From the NCBI RefSeq assembly GCF_014647415.1, contig NZ_BMPD01000001.1, positions 1,054,001 to 1,118,000 on the forward strand: 64,000 bases of DNA, in the 5' to 3' direction. Position 1 is the stretch's first letter. Each line of letters begins with the position of its first letter. Below the pieces are notes generated by a model that had not been told where the DNA came from, searched no databases, and worked only from the letters and a program-made list of their open reading frames with translations. This DNA is from Haloarcula sebkhae. GTDB lineage: Archaea; Halobacteriota; Halobacteria; Halobacteriales; Haloarculaceae. Shown here piece after piece: positions 33,217 to 42,656 of the stretch. Made by a program: the position numbers and the translations under genes.

Positions 33217-34896
33217 ATGAGCCAACGCCAGATGCAGGGCCAGCCGATGATCATCCTGGGAGAGGACTCCCAGCGGATGAAGGACAAGTCTGCGCAGGAA
33301 CACAACATCTCGGCCGCTCGCGCGGTCGCCGAGTCAGTACGCTCGACGCTCGGCCCGAAGGGGATGGACAAGATGCTCGTCTCCTCGATGGGTGATGTCA
33401 CCGTCACGAACGACGGCGTCACCATCCTCTCGGAGATGGACATCGACAACCCGACAGCCTCGATGATTGTCGAGGTTGCCGAAACACAGGAAGACGAGGC
33501 CGGTGACGGCACCACCTCCGCCGTCGCCATCGCAGGCGAACTCCTCAAGAACGCCGAGGACCTCCTCGAACAGGACATCCACCCGACGGCGATCATCAAA
33601 GGGTTCAACATGGCCGCCACGCAGGCAAAGGACGAACTCGACGACATCGCCACCGAAGTCGATCCTGACGACGAGGAACTCCTGAAGAAGGTCGCCGAGA
33701 CCTCGATGACGGGCAAGGGTGCGGAGCTCAACAAGGAGCTGCTCGCCCAGATCATCGTCGACGCGGTCAACGCCGTGACCGTCGAGGCCGACGACGGCTC
33801 CGTCGTCGCCGACCTCGAATACCTCAACATCGAGACCCAGACTGGCAGCTCCGCCGGCAACTCCGAGCTGCTGGAAGGCGCAGTCATCGACAAGGACCCG
33901 GTCCACGAGGAGATGCCGACCGAAGTCGACGACGCCGACGTCCTCCTCGTCGACACGGCCATCGAACTCGACGAGACCGAAGTCGACGCCCAGCTTTCCG
34001 TCGACGACCCGAGCCAGCTCCAGAACTTCCTCGACAAGGAAGAAGAGCAGCTCAAGCAGATGGTCGACCAGATCGCGGACACCGGCGCTGATGTCGTCTT
34101 CTGCCAGAAGGGCATCGACGACATGGCCCAGCACTACCTCGCCGAGAAGGGTATTCTGGCCGTCCGTCGCGCAAAGAAGTCCGACATCGAGTTCCTCAAA
34201 GAGGTTCTGGGTGCCCGCATCGTCTCCGACCTCGACTCCGCGACCGCGGAAGACCTGGGTCACGGCTCCGTCACCCGTGACGACGCCGAAGGTCTGTTCT
34301 ACGTCGAAGGCAGCAGCGACGGTGCCCACGGCGTCACGCTCCTGCTCCGTGGCTCGACCGACCATGTCGTCGACGAACTCGAACGCGGTGTCACGGACGC
34401 GCTGGACGTCGTCGCGTCCACCGTCGCCAACGGCAGCGTCCTCGGCGGCGGCGGCGCACCCGAAGTCGAAGTCGCCCGCCGGCTCCGCGACTACGCCGAC
34501 AGCGTCGAAGGCCGCGAACAGCTCGCTATCGAGTCCTTCGCCGACGCGCTGGAGATTATCCCGCGCACGCTCGCCGAGAACGCCGGTCTCGACAGCATCG
34601 ACACGCTGGTCGACCTGCGCGCCGCCCACGAGGACGGCGATGTCAGCGCCGGCCTGAACGTTTTCTCCGGTGACGTCGAGAACACGCTCGACACCGGCGT
34701 CGTCGAGCCAGCCCACGCCAAGCGACAGGCGATTTCCTCGGCTGCAGAGGCCGCGAACCTAGTCCTCAAGATCGACGACATCATCGCTGCCGGCGAGCTC
34801 TCGACCTCCGGCGGCGACGAAGGCGGCCCCGGCGGCCCCGGTGGCGCTCCTGGCGGTATGGGCGGCATGGGCGGCGGTATGGGCGGCATGATGTAA
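33217..34896 (+). CDS. thsA: Thermosome (group II chaperonin) subunit
   Basis: The 559-residue protein starts MSQRQMQGQPMIILGEDSQR and has the group II chaperonin core: STLGPKGMDKMLV, NDGVTILSEM, GDGTT (in EAGDGTTSAV) for ATP hydrolysis and GGGAPEVE near the C-terminus. It ends in a Gly-Met-rich tail (GGMGGMGGGMGGMM) that points into the folding cavity. It folds cytosolic proteins. I call it thsA, but subunit naming varies (cct1). ATG 33217 is preferred to an upstream TTG because of the TATA spacing. Structured DNA follows the stop. Confidence 0.97.
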   Translation: MSQRQMQGQPMIILGEDSQRMKDKSAQEHNISAARAVAESVRSTLGPKGMDKMLVSSMGDVTVTNDGVTILSEMDIDNPTASMIVEVAETQEDEAGDGTTSAVAIAGELLKNAEDLLEQDIHPTAIIKGFNMAATQAKDELDDIATEVDPDDEELLKKVAETSMTGKGAELNKELLAQIIVDAVNAVTVEADDGSVVADLEYLNIETQTGSSAGNSELLEGAVIDKDPVHEEMPTEVDDADVLLVDTAIELDETEVDAQLSVDDPSQLQNFLDKEEEQLKQMVDQIADTGADVVFCQKGIDDMAQHYLAEKGILAVRRAKKSDIEFLKEVLGARIVSDLDSATAEDLGHGSVTRDDAEGLFYVEGSSDGAHGVTLLLRGSTDHVVDELERGVTDALDVVASTVANGSVLGGGGAPEVEVARRLRDYADSVEGREQLAIESFADALEIIPRTLAENAGLDSIDTLVDLRAAHEDGDVSAGLNVFSGDVENTLDTGVVEPAHAKRQAISSAAEAANLVLKIDDIIAAGELSTSGGDEGGPGGPGGAPGGMGGMGGGMGGMM

Positions 34897-35249
34897 GCGA
34901 GGGGCCGAACGAAGTGAGGGCCCTCGAATAGTGAGCGGCGAACGCAGTGACCCGCGAGCAACGTAGCTGATCGGACGCAGACTTTCTGAACGAACGCCCA
35001 CGCAGCTCCGCTGGGCGTGCGTCGCTTTCGAACCGACCTGCAAACGATCGTTTCATCGATTACAGTCAGCTTCCAACTACGGCGACGCTGTGACATCGCC
35101 GATATCGAGACGTGAAACTGGAGACACAGTTAGGTATCTTACTGCGAAGTATCGACTGTCCCGGTCCGTTTGGTGGGACGGGCTGGTGACAGCGGGTGGG
35201 GGCTGCTCTCCGTTTTGGACACTTCGACAGCGTCCAGCCGTCGCTCGCA
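34897..35249. other. 353-base region between thermosome and lipoprotein gene with stem-loops
   Basis: No gene is evident. Directly after the thermosome stop, CGAGGGGCC (34898-34906) can pair with GGGCCCTCG (34918-34926) with one mismatch around GAACGAAGTGA; a second stem pairs ACGCCCA (34994-35000) with TGGGCGT (35012-35018). These are the likely 3' structures of the thermosome mRNA. The rest is unstructured and AT-poor, with no promoter that I can support. Confidence 0.5.
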
Positions 35250-36113
35250 TCAGTCGGGCTGTGTTGTTCGGTTTTGACGGCGTCGGTCGTCGAACACCAC
35301 GTCTGTCGTCCCGAGGTCACTGTAGCGGAGGATCTCGGTTACTCGGCGGGTATCTGTTCCGTTGTTGATCGTGTACTGGAGCGCGTAGCTCCGGACGATG
35401 CCGCTCGGCGTCACGGTTGCCGAGAAGGAGACGTTGGTCACACGGTCGACGGGGCGGGTGGCAATCGCGCTGTCGTCGGTCGACCCGGTTCCCTTGATGC
35501 GATACAGCGAAACCCCGTACAGCTGCTTGATGACTTCGTCGCCGGGGCGGATAGACGTGATGTTGGTGGCGGAAAACAAGGCTATGAGACGCCCATTGAA
35601 CGTGGGTTCGAAGAACAGTGCGGCCCGAGGTGAGCGCGGCGGGCCACCGATACCACGGCTGTCCGCGACCACCTCTGTCGATGTCGACCCGTTGACTGTC
35701 GTCCGTCTGAGCGCACGGCCGTCCCGCCAGGTGCTGTGAATCTCACGCGGTGTCACGCCCTGGCCGGTGACCGTTCGGGTGGCCGTGTACGACTCGTAAC
35801 CCGCGCCGATACTGGCACGGGTTCGGACTCGCTTGCGCAGGCCGCTGCCGTTCATGACGGTTCTGGTGTGGTGGACTCGATAGGCGGTGTTCGAGAGGTG
35901 GCTGACGTGGGCGCGGCCGAGCGTGGTGGCGTTGACGACGCGGTCGCCGACGACGCCCGGGGCACGCTGTGCTGGAGATGTCGGTGCATCTGCAGTCGGG
36001 ACCGGTGCTGGTGTCACCGTCTCCCTGGCGGCCGTGTCGTCTCCGAACAGCCCGGCACACCCGGCGCTCAGCAGACAGAGACAGAGCACGGCAATCGCCG
36101 CCCGGCGACGCAT
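35250..36113 (-). CDS. Exported lipoprotein, haloarchaeal
   Basis: The 287-residue protein has a signal peptide MRRRAAIAVLCLCLLSAGCA with the lipobox LSAGC; the cysteine at about 19 is probably lipidated. The mature part opens with a Thr/Pro-rich linker (TPAPVPTADAPTSPAQ) and then an extracellular beta-rich domain with conserved aromatic positions. I do not recognise the family. The start at 36113 is set by the signal sequence. It is divergent from the OCD-family gene. Confidence 0.78.
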   Translation of the reverse strand: MRRRAAIAVLCLCLLSAGCAGLFGDDTAARETVTPAPVPTADAPTSPAQRAPGVVGDRVVNATTLGRAHVSHLSNTAYRVHHTRTVMNGSGLRKRVRTRASIGAGYESYTATRTVTGQGVTPREIHSTWRDGRALRRTTVNGSTSTEVVADSRGIGGPPRSPRAALFFEPTFNGRLIALFSATNITSIRPGDEVIKQLYGVSLYRIKGTGSTDDSAIATRPVDRVTNVSFSATVTPSGIVRSYALQYTINNGTDTRRVTEILRYSDLGTTDVVFDDRRRQNRTTQPD

Positions 36114-36189
36114 ACTCGTGACTGGCTGTGTGGCGACATAACCCCTGTGACGGCGGAGGGCTAAATATCGTCGAGTGTCAACATACCAT

Positions 36190-37185
36190 ATGCAGACGCT
36201 GCTTCTCGGCGCGGACGCGGTCGAGGACCACGCGACGATGCCGGCAGTTATCGACGCGGTCGCCGCGGCCTTCGCCGCCGATGCTAGGGGGAACACCATC
36301 ATGCCGGCCAAGTCCTACATCGACCTGCCGCAGTACAATGGCGACTTCAGGTCGATGCCGGCCTACGTCAACGCTGAGACGTGGGACGCCGCCGCGATCA
36401 AGTGGGTCAACGTCCATCTGGACAACCCCCGGGATCACGACCTGCCGACCGTCCTCGGGACGCTCATCTACTCGGACCCCGAGACGGCGTTCCCGCTGGC
36501 CGTGATGGACGGCACCGTCCTGACGCGCCTGCGGACCGGGGCGGCGGCCGCCGTCGCCACCGACCACCTCGCCGTCGCCGATGCAGACTCACTTGGTCTG
36601 GTCGGGGCCGGCACGCAGGCGTACACGCAACTGGCGGCCATCTCGTCGGTCCGGGATATCGAGACGGTGGTCGTCGCCGACCGGGACACGGAGAAACAGC
36701 AGGCGTTCGTCGACACGTTCACTGACCGATTTGACGTGCGGGCGGGTACCATCGAGGACGCCGCCGGCTGTGACGTACTGTCGACGATTACGCCCGTCGA
36801 GTCCCCCATCGTGGACCGGGAGTGGCTTGGCGAACGCACACACATCAACGCCATCGGGGCCGACGCTGCCGGCAAGCAGGAACACGACGAACGCACGCTG
36901 CTCGACGCGAAACTCGTCATCGACAACTACGAGCAGTGTACTCACTCCGGCGAGATCAACGTCCCGTGGGGCGAGGGAGTCCTGACCGATGCCGACCTTC
37001 ACGGGGAACTCGGCGACATCGTCGCGGGCACGCTCTCGGGACGGACCGACGACGACGGCATCACGCTCTTTGACTCGACGGGACTGGCGATTCAAGACGT
37101 GGCGACTGCACACGTCGTTTACGAGAACGCGAGTGCCGACGGTGACGGGACGGCGTTCTCGCTCGTCGATACCGATACGACCTGA
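36190..37185 (+). CDS. Ornithine cyclodeaminase / alanine dehydrogenase family protein
   Basis: The 331-residue protein has the OCD fold: substrate residues in MPAKSYIDLPQYNGDFRSMP, the lysine in AAIKWVNVHLDNP, and the NAD loop GLVGAGTQAYTQLAAI. The family includes ornithine cyclodeaminase, archaeal alanine dehydrogenase and ketimine reductase (mu-crystallin). Archaeal members of this length are usually alanine dehydrogenases, but this is inference. ATG 36190 is used in preference to an upstream in-frame GTG because conserved sequence starts there. Confidence 0.88.
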   Translation: MQTLLLGADAVEDHATMPAVIDAVAAAFAADARGNTIMPAKSYIDLPQYNGDFRSMPAYVNAETWDAAAIKWVNVHLDNPRDHDLPTVLGTLIYSDPETAFPLAVMDGTVLTRLRTGAAAAVATDHLAVADADSLGLVGAGTQAYTQLAAISSVRDIETVVVADRDTEKQQAFVDTFTDRFDVRAGTIEDAAGCDVLSTITPVESPIVDREWLGERTHINAIGADAAGKQEHDERTLLDAKLVIDNYEQCTHSGEINVPWGEGVLTDADLHGELGDIVAGTLSGRTDDDGITLFDSTGLAIQDVATAHVVYENASADGDGTAFSLVDTDTT

Positions 37186-37407
37186 TTACGATGAGGGCGT
37201 GAGCATATCGGTCACTTTCGAGATGCCCCAGACGATGACGATAAACGGCAGGAGCGGCATCAATAGGACGAGCAGGCCGAGGAGCATCCCCCAGCCGAAC
37301 ACGTCCATCTCCTCGTTGCGACGGCTACCGGTCCCCGGCGTGACCGACTGGAGTGGTGCCGGCAGTCGTCCGCTGTCCTTCGTGTCGTCGTCAGGTGATT
37401 TTGCCAT
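37186..37407 (-). CDS. DUF7535-like small membrane protein
   Basis: The 73-residue protein has a polar N-terminus (MAKSPDDDTKDSGRLPAP) and one long hydrophobic segment (about 38-66, GWGMLLGLLVLLMPLLPF). I recall this compact layout as the haloarchaeal DUF7535 family. Its stop directly abuts the stop of the OCD gene. The function is unknown. Confidence 0.7.
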   Translation of the reverse strand: MAKSPDDDTKDSGRLPAPLQSVTPGTGSRRNEEMDVFGWGMLLGLLVLLMPLLPFIVIVWGISKVTDMLTPSS

Positions 37408-37450
37408 ACCTTCTCTTGCATTGAGGCGTGTATAAGCCTAGGCCCGGCGG

Positions 37451-37618
37451 CTACATGGCACCGGCGACGCCGCTGCCGATGGCAGCCCCGCAGTTGTCAC
37501 AGGCAACGAGGTAGAACCGTTTCGAGGCCGTAAAGAAGCCCGTCGTCGACTCCATATCGAGGAACTCCACGTCCTCCTGGGCGTTCATCTCCGCATCGCA
37601 TTCGGGACAGTGAACCAT
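37451..37618 (-). CDS. Zinc-ribbon protein, second of a tandem pair
   Basis: The 55-residue protein MVHCPECDAEMNAQEDVEFL carries two CxxC pairs (CPEC near residue 4 and CDNC near 43) and ends with IGSGVAGAM. It starts at ATG 37618, sharing an A with the stop of the preceding gene (TGATG). Both proteins keep MVHCP, SKRF and GSGVAGA at the same positions, so they are duplicates. The fold is a small zinc ribbon; the function is unknown. Confidence 0.75.
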   Translation of the reverse strand: MVHCPECDAEMNAQEDVEFLDMESTTGFFTASKRFYLVACDNCGAAIGSGVAGAM

Positions 37619-37803
37619 CAGGCCGCACCTCCGTTGGACTTCGCGCCGGCGACACCGCTGCCGATAGTCACACCGCAGGCTGCGCAGTTGGCGGTGTAAA
37701 AGCGCTTGGAGGCTTTGATGAAGCCGGTGACGGCGTCCACTTCGACGAAATCGATATCGTCGGCCGTTTCGAGCGAGGTCTCACAATCAGGGCAGTGTAC
37801 CAT
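37618..37803 (-). CDS. Zinc-ribbon protein, first of a tandem pair
   Basis: The 61-residue protein MVHCPDCETSLETADDIDFV has CPDC near residue 4 and CAAC near 43, with TASKRF/KASKRF in the middle and VTIGSGVAGAKSNGGAA at the end. A longer start at 37920 is open but lies in the promoter zone of the divergent histidine kinase gene. The pair is clearly translationally coupled. Roles in redox or RNA binding are only speculation. Confidence 0.75.
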   Translation of the reverse strand: MVHCPDCETSLETADDIDFVEVDAVTGFIKASKRFYTANCAACGVTIGSGVAGAKSNGGAA

Positions 37804-37948
37804 ACATCCCTGACACTTGGCGAGTCCGGCAAAAATCTTGTGTGGGGTGCCGCTCTCTCGGACGGCGTCCCGGCGACGCTGCCGGTTCGACACGCCCGAA
37901 ACAGTGACAATCCGCCACACGCAACAGTACGCTTACCGGGAACGCACC

Positions 37949-39340
37949 ATGGGTAGCAAACCTGTTTTAGTCGTCACGACCGACGGGCTGGATACAGCGG
38001 CTCTCGAATCCGCCCTCGCCGAGACGCCGGCGTCGATCACACAACTGTCGGATCTCACGGCCCTCTTTGACACGCTCACCCATTCGGCGTTCCATGCGCT
38101 TGTTCTCCCCGAAACAGTCGACGACCAGTCGGGAACCGATATCGCGTACGGCGTCAGGAAGCTGTTTCCCGACCTACCGGTGATCGTCGTAGGCGAAGAC
38201 CCGGCGGCGGTCCCGGCTGCCCTCGACGTGACGGTCGTTGAGCCGTCGGCACATCTCGAAGACGCCGTCGCCGAGGCTGTTCGGGACAGCCTCGACGCCG
38301 AGCCGCCGACTGTCGCCGGACGGCCACCGTCCCCGATGGAGACGCTGTTGCTCTCCCTGTTCAACGAGATCCCGGATCACCTGTACGCGAAAGACGAGCA
38401 GGCCCGGCACGTCCTGCTGGGCCGGGGGTTCAACGAGCCGACCGACCGACTCGGCCTCACCGACGTCGAAGTTCCGGAACTGGCTGATGAGCACGCGAAA
38501 GCGGCCCTGCGTGATGAAATGGACGTCATCGAGGAAGAAACGGACCAGATCGAAGTAGAGGAATTCCTCGATCTCGACGCGTCGTACGTCCGCACCCGCA
38601 AGATGCCGTGGTACGATTCCGACGGGGACGTTCGGGGAATCGTCGGACACACGCAGGATATCACCGAACGAAAGCTCCGCGAGCACGCGTTTCGCCGCCA
38701 GAACGAACGGATGGTGAAAGTCGCACTTGTGGCGTCTCACGAGCTCCGAAACGAACTCCAGATCGCCTACGGGCGACTCGAAGAGCTGGCCGACTGCGAC
38801 GGGCCGACCGCCGACATCGAGGAGTCGCTCTCACAGATCTCTGCGATTATCGATACCGTGGTCGAACTCTCCACGAGCGACCCGAGTGGGTCTATCCAGC
38901 ACGACGAGATCGAACAGATTCCGAAGCGAAAACACGTCTGGCTCTCCCGTCTCAGTCGGGAGGTGTGGGACACGCTCGCCGACAGCGAGGCGTGCCTGGC
39001 ATTCGACGGGGACACCCGTATCGTCGCCGATCAGGAGTCCGCCGGGCTGTTGCTCCAGATCCTGTTCCAGAACGCGCTCGAACACGCTGGACCGTCGGTC
39101 ACCGTCACCGTCGGCACGACGGCCGACGGCTTCTTCGTCGCCGATGACGGTCCGGGCATCGATGTCGAACCGCTGGAGCGTGTGTTCGACGCGGGCCACA
39201 CCGCCGTCCCGGAGAACACCGGATTCGGACTCTACGTCGCTCGCCGGGTCGCCTCGGATCAGGGCTGGACGATCTCGATGTCGGAGAGCGAGTCGGGCGG
39301 CGCTCGATTCGACATCAGAAACGTCGACTGTCCCGGATAG
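37949..39340 (+). CDS. Sensor histidine kinase
   Basis: The 463-residue soluble protein starts MGSKPVLVVTTDGLDTAALE. It has a receiver-like N-terminal domain (to about 120), a PAS domain (about 130-245, ending with VGHTQDITERKL), the phospho-accepting His in ALVASHELRNEL and an ATPase with NALEHAG, DDGPGI and GFGLYVARRV. This is a cytoplasmic haloarchaeal sensor kinase without its own receiver partner in the window. Phosphotransfer targets are unknown. Confidence 0.9.
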   Translation: MGSKPVLVVTTDGLDTAALESALAETPASITQLSDLTALFDTLTHSAFHALVLPETVDDQSGTDIAYGVRKLFPDLPVIVVGEDPAAVPAALDVTVVEPSAHLEDAVAEAVRDSLDAEPPTVAGRPPSPMETLLLSLFNEIPDHLYAKDEQARHVLLGRGFNEPTDRLGLTDVEVPELADEHAKAALRDEMDVIEEETDQIEVEEFLDLDASYVRTRKMPWYDSDGDVRGIVGHTQDITERKLREHAFRRQNERMVKVALVASHELRNELQIAYGRLEELADCDGPTADIEESLSQISAIIDTVVELSTSDPSGSIQHDEIEQIPKRKHVWLSRLSREVWDTLADSEACLAFDGDTRIVADQESAGLLLQILFQNALEHAGPSVTVTVGTTADGFFVADDGPGIDVEPLERVFDAGHTAVPENTGFGLYVARRVASDQGWTISMSESESGGARFDIRNVDCPG

Positions 39341-39493
39341 CGGGCGGCTGGTCGACCTGCGGCGACGGTACCGCTCTGTGGTAAGCCAGTTCCCCGGATT
39401 CACACCCGCTCGGCCTGTGCGCTCGTGTGGCGGACCCTGATAGCCTCCCGAAGGGAAAGGTATAGCACGGTCGCTGCCGGATGTTCCGATATC

Positions 39494-42169
39494 ATGACCA
39501 CGACCGGTGAGGAACGCGAGCGGGGGTTCGATCACACGGAGATCGAGCCCCGGTGGCAGCGCACGTGGGACGAGGCCGACGTGTTCCGGATCGACGACGA
39601 CGAGACCGACCCGGAGTACGTTCTGGCGATGTTCCCCTACACGTCCGGAAGCCTCCACATGGGCCATGTCCGGAACTACACTATCACGGACGCCTACGCC
39701 CGCTTCGAGCGGATGCGCGGCGAGAGCGTCCTCCACCCGATGGGCTGGGACTCCTTCGGTCTGCCCGCCGAGAACGCCGCCGAGGAACGGGACACCAACC
39801 CGCGGGACTGGACGATGCAGTGCATCGACTCGATGCGCGACCAGCTCACGGAGATGGGCTTTGGCTACGACTGGGACCGCGAACTCGCGACCTGTGAGCC
39901 GGAGTACTACCAGTGGAACCAGTGGCTGTTCAAGCAGTTCCGCGAGGAAGGGCTGGTCGAGCGCCAGGCCGCCGAGCTGAACTGGTGTCCCTCCTGTGAG
40001 ACCGTCCTCGCGGACGAGCAGGTCGAAGGGGAAGAAGAGCTCTGCTGGCGGTGTGACACGCCCATCGAGGCCCGCGAGATGGACCAGTGGTTCTTCACCA
40101 TCACCGACTACGCCGAGGAACTGCTGGAATCGCTTGACGACCTCGACGGCTGGCCGAACAACGTCCGGGAGATGCAGCGCAACTGGATCGGCAAGCAAGC
40201 GGGCGCGAGCGTCGCCTTCGAGGTCGGCGACCACGGCGCGGTCGACATCTTCACGACCCGTCTGGACACCATCCACGGGGCTACGTTCTTCTCGCTGGCC
40301 CCCGGCCATCCCGTCGCGCAGGAGATCGCCGAGGATAACGACGAAGTCGCCGAGTACATCGAGATGGCCGAGGAAGCCGACGAGGACGAACTGGACGTGA
40401 CCTCCGGCGTGTTCACCGGCGAGTACGCGACCAATCCCGCCACCGGCGAAGAGATCCCTGTCTACGTCGCCGACTACGTGCTGACCGACGTGGGGACCGG
40501 CGCGCTGTACGCCGTGCCGGCCCACGACGAGCGCGATCATGAGTTTGCGGAGGCCCACGACATCGATATCGTGCAGGTCGTCGAACCGACCGACGATGCG
40601 GACGCCGACCCCGAGGACATCGACGTGCAAGAAGCGGCCTATCCCGAAGACGGCCTGCTGGTCAACAGCGGCGAGTTCGACGGGCTGGCGAGCGCCGAGG
40701 CCCGCGACCGCTTCGTCGAGGAGTTCGACGGCGAGCACCGCACGGAGTACAACCTCCGGGACTGGGGCATTTCCCGCCAGCGCTACTGGGGCACGCCGAT
40801 TCCGATGATCCACTGCGACGACTGTGGCTACGTCGAGGTCCCCGACGAGGACCTCCCGGTCGAACTGCCGGAGTTCGTCCACACTACCGGGAATCCACTC
40901 GACGCCGCCGAGGAGTGGAAGCAGACGACCTGCCCCGACTGCGGGGCCGACGCGGTGCGGGAGACGGACACGATGGACACCTTCGTCGACTCCTCGTGGT
41001 ACTTCATGCGGTACACCTCGCCGGAGATGGAGGAGGCCCCCTTCGACGCCGAGCGGGCCAGCGACTGGATGCCGGTCGACCAGTACGTCGGCGGCATCGA
41101 ACACGCCGTGATGCACCTGCTGTACGCCCGCTTCTTCACGAAAGTGCTGGACGACCTCGACATCGTCGATGGCGTCCGCGAGCCCTTCACGAACCTCACG
41201 AACCAGGGAATGGTGCTGGGCGAGGACGGCAACAAGATGTCCAAGAGCCTTGGAAACGGCGTCTCACCTCAGACCATCATCGAGGAATACGGGGCCGATA
41301 CGGCCCGACTGTTCATCATGGAGGCCGCCCAGCCTGAGAAGGAGTTCGCCTGGAGTCCCGAAGGTGTGCAGTCCGCCCACAGCTTCCTCCAGAACGTCTA
41401 CACGCTGGTTTCGGAGTATGCTGAGGGTGAGGTTGACACCGGTGACGCCGACGACATCGCGGCCTACGTCGACCGCGAAATCGACGCCACCGCCGCCAAC
41501 GCGACGGCGGAGTTCGAGGACTTCCGGTTCAACCACGCGCTCCAGGCCGTGCGGGAACTGGTGTCGTTGCTGCGCCGGTATCAGGAGGCGACCACTCCCG
41601 ACGCCGACACCTTCGAGCGCGGGCTGGCGACGGCGGCGAAACTGCTCGCTCCGGTCGCCCCCCACGCTGCCGAGGAGATGTGGGCCGAACTGGGCCACGA
41701 CGACCTTATCGCGGAGGCCGAGTGGCCGGCCGCCGAGGCGCCCGCCGACTACGGGATGGAGCGCCGGCTGGTCGAGAACACCCGCGAGGACATCCGCGAC
41801 ATCGTCGACACGGTCGGCATCGAGAACCCACAGACCATCACACTCGCGGTCGCACCGGAGTGGAAGCACCGCGTCCTCGACCTCGCCCGGAACGCTGACG
41901 GCAACGTTGTCGGCACCGTCATGCAGGACGAGGAACTGCGCGAGCAGGGCGAGGCGGCCGCGGACTTCGCCAAGGAACTGGCCGGCCGCGCGCAATCGCT
42001 GGACGAGCAACTGCCGCCCGAGCGCGAGCAGGCGGCGCTCGAACGGGCCGCGTGGCTCGTCGAACGCGAGTTCGGCGCTGACGTGATTGTTCAGAGTCCC
42101 GAGGAAGCAGACCCCGACCTCGTCGGCAAAGCCGGTCCCGGCCGCCCGGCCATCGACATCGAAGAATAG
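39494..42169 (+). CDS. leuS: Leucyl-tRNA synthetase
   Basis: The 891-residue enzyme has the class I signature SGSLHMGHVRNYTI near 57-70, the zinc-site cysteines (CPSC, CWRC), the editing domain (near 225-415) and GNKMSKSLGNGVSP. It attaches leucine to tRNA(Leu). The HMGHVRNYTI opening and 891-residue size are closer to bacterial LeuRS than to the usual longer archaeal enzyme. TATA (GGTATAGC) is centred about 31 bases before ATG 39494. Confidence 0.96.
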   Translation: MTTTGEERERGFDHTEIEPRWQRTWDEADVFRIDDDETDPEYVLAMFPYTSGSLHMGHVRNYTITDAYARFERMRGESVLHPMGWDSFGLPAENAAEERDTNPRDWTMQCIDSMRDQLTEMGFGYDWDRELATCEPEYYQWNQWLFKQFREEGLVERQAAELNWCPSCETVLADEQVEGEEELCWRCDTPIEAREMDQWFFTITDYAEELLESLDDLDGWPNNVREMQRNWIGKQAGASVAFEVGDHGAVDIFTTRLDTIHGATFFSLAPGHPVAQEIAEDNDEVAEYIEMAEEADEDELDVTSGVFTGEYATNPATGEEIPVYVADYVLTDVGTGALYAVPAHDERDHEFAEAHDIDIVQVVEPTDDADADPEDIDVQEAAYPEDGLLVNSGEFDGLASAEARDRFVEEFDGEHRTEYNLRDWGISRQRYWGTPIPMIHCDDCGYVEVPDEDLPVELPEFVHTTGNPLDAAEEWKQTTCPDCGADAVRETDTMDTFVDSSWYFMRYTSPEMEEAPFDAERASDWMPVDQYVGGIEHAVMHLLYARFFTKVLDDLDIVDGVREPFTNLTNQGMVLGEDGNKMSKSLGNGVSPQTIIEEYGADTARLFIMEAAQPEKEFAWSPEGVQSAHSFLQNVYTLVSEYAEGEVDTGDADDIAAYVDREIDATAANATAEFEDFRFNHALQAVRELVSLLRRYQEATTPDADTFERGLATAAKLLAPVAPHAAEEMWAELGHDDLIAEAEWPAAEAPADYGMERRLVENTREDIRDIVDTVGIENPQTITLAVAPEWKHRVLDLARNADGNVVGTVMQDEELREQGEAAADFAKELAGRAQSLDEQLPPEREQAALERAAWLVEREFGADVIVQSPEEADPDLVGKAGPGRPAIDIEE

Positions 42170-42201
42170 CTCGCAGTCGTCCGATTTTCGCCTGTCTCGG
42201 C

Positions 42202-42654
42202 CTACTCGGCGCTGACCAGCCCAGTATCGACGAGGTCCTCGAAGACGCTCGCCGCGTGGCCGTCGGGGCCGACCCGCTCGTAGACGGCGACGACGCGTTC
42301 CTTCGCGATGACGTACGTCGTCCGCTGGCCCCGGCCGTCGACGAGCGGCACGTCGAACGCCTCGCATAGCCGTCCCTCGGGGTCGGCCAACAGGTCGAAG
42401 CTGAGGCTGTTCGCTTCGGCGAAGTCGCGGTGGCTCTCCACGCCGTCTGTCGAGACGCCGTACACCGAGACGCCGGCGTCTTGGAACTGCTGTGTGTACT
42501 CCTCGAACTGTTCTGCCTCTGTCGTACAGCCGGGTGTGTCGTCCGCCGGATAGAAGTACAGCACCGTCGGCTGCTCGAAGGCGGGCTGGACCGCGTCGCC
42601 GTGCTGGTTCGTCGCTCTGATCGTTGGCACGTCGGTACCGGGTTCAAGTACCAT
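42202..42654 (-). CDS. bcp: Peroxiredoxin (Bcp/PrxQ type)
   Basis: The 150-residue protein has the peroxidatic cysteine in YPADDTPGCTTEAEQF at about 43 and a thioredoxin-fold core. In this group the resolving cysteine, if present, lies five residues later; here that position is Ala-Glu, so it may work as a 1-Cys enzyme, with only one further cysteine (about 93). It reduces hydroperoxides. It lies two bases downstream of the Hsp20 gene on the same strand, a sensible stress pair. Confidence 0.88.
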   Translation of the reverse strand: MVLEPGTDVPTIRATNQHGDAVQPAFEQPTVLYFYPADDTPGCTTEAEQFEEYTQQFQDAGVSVYGVSTDGVESHRDFAEANSLSFDLLADPEGRLCEAFDVPLVDGRGQRTTYVIAKERVVAVYERVGPDGHAASVFEDLVDTGLVSAE

Positions 42655-42656
42655 CG

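Noticed and set aside
33334-34716. 460-codon minus-strand open frame
   Set aside because: Antisense of the thermosome; arises from GAC/GTC codon bias.
38831-41116. 761-codon open frame on the minus strand
   Set aside because: It lies opposite the histidine kinase and leuS, whose motifs are clear; no domain in the shadow frame.
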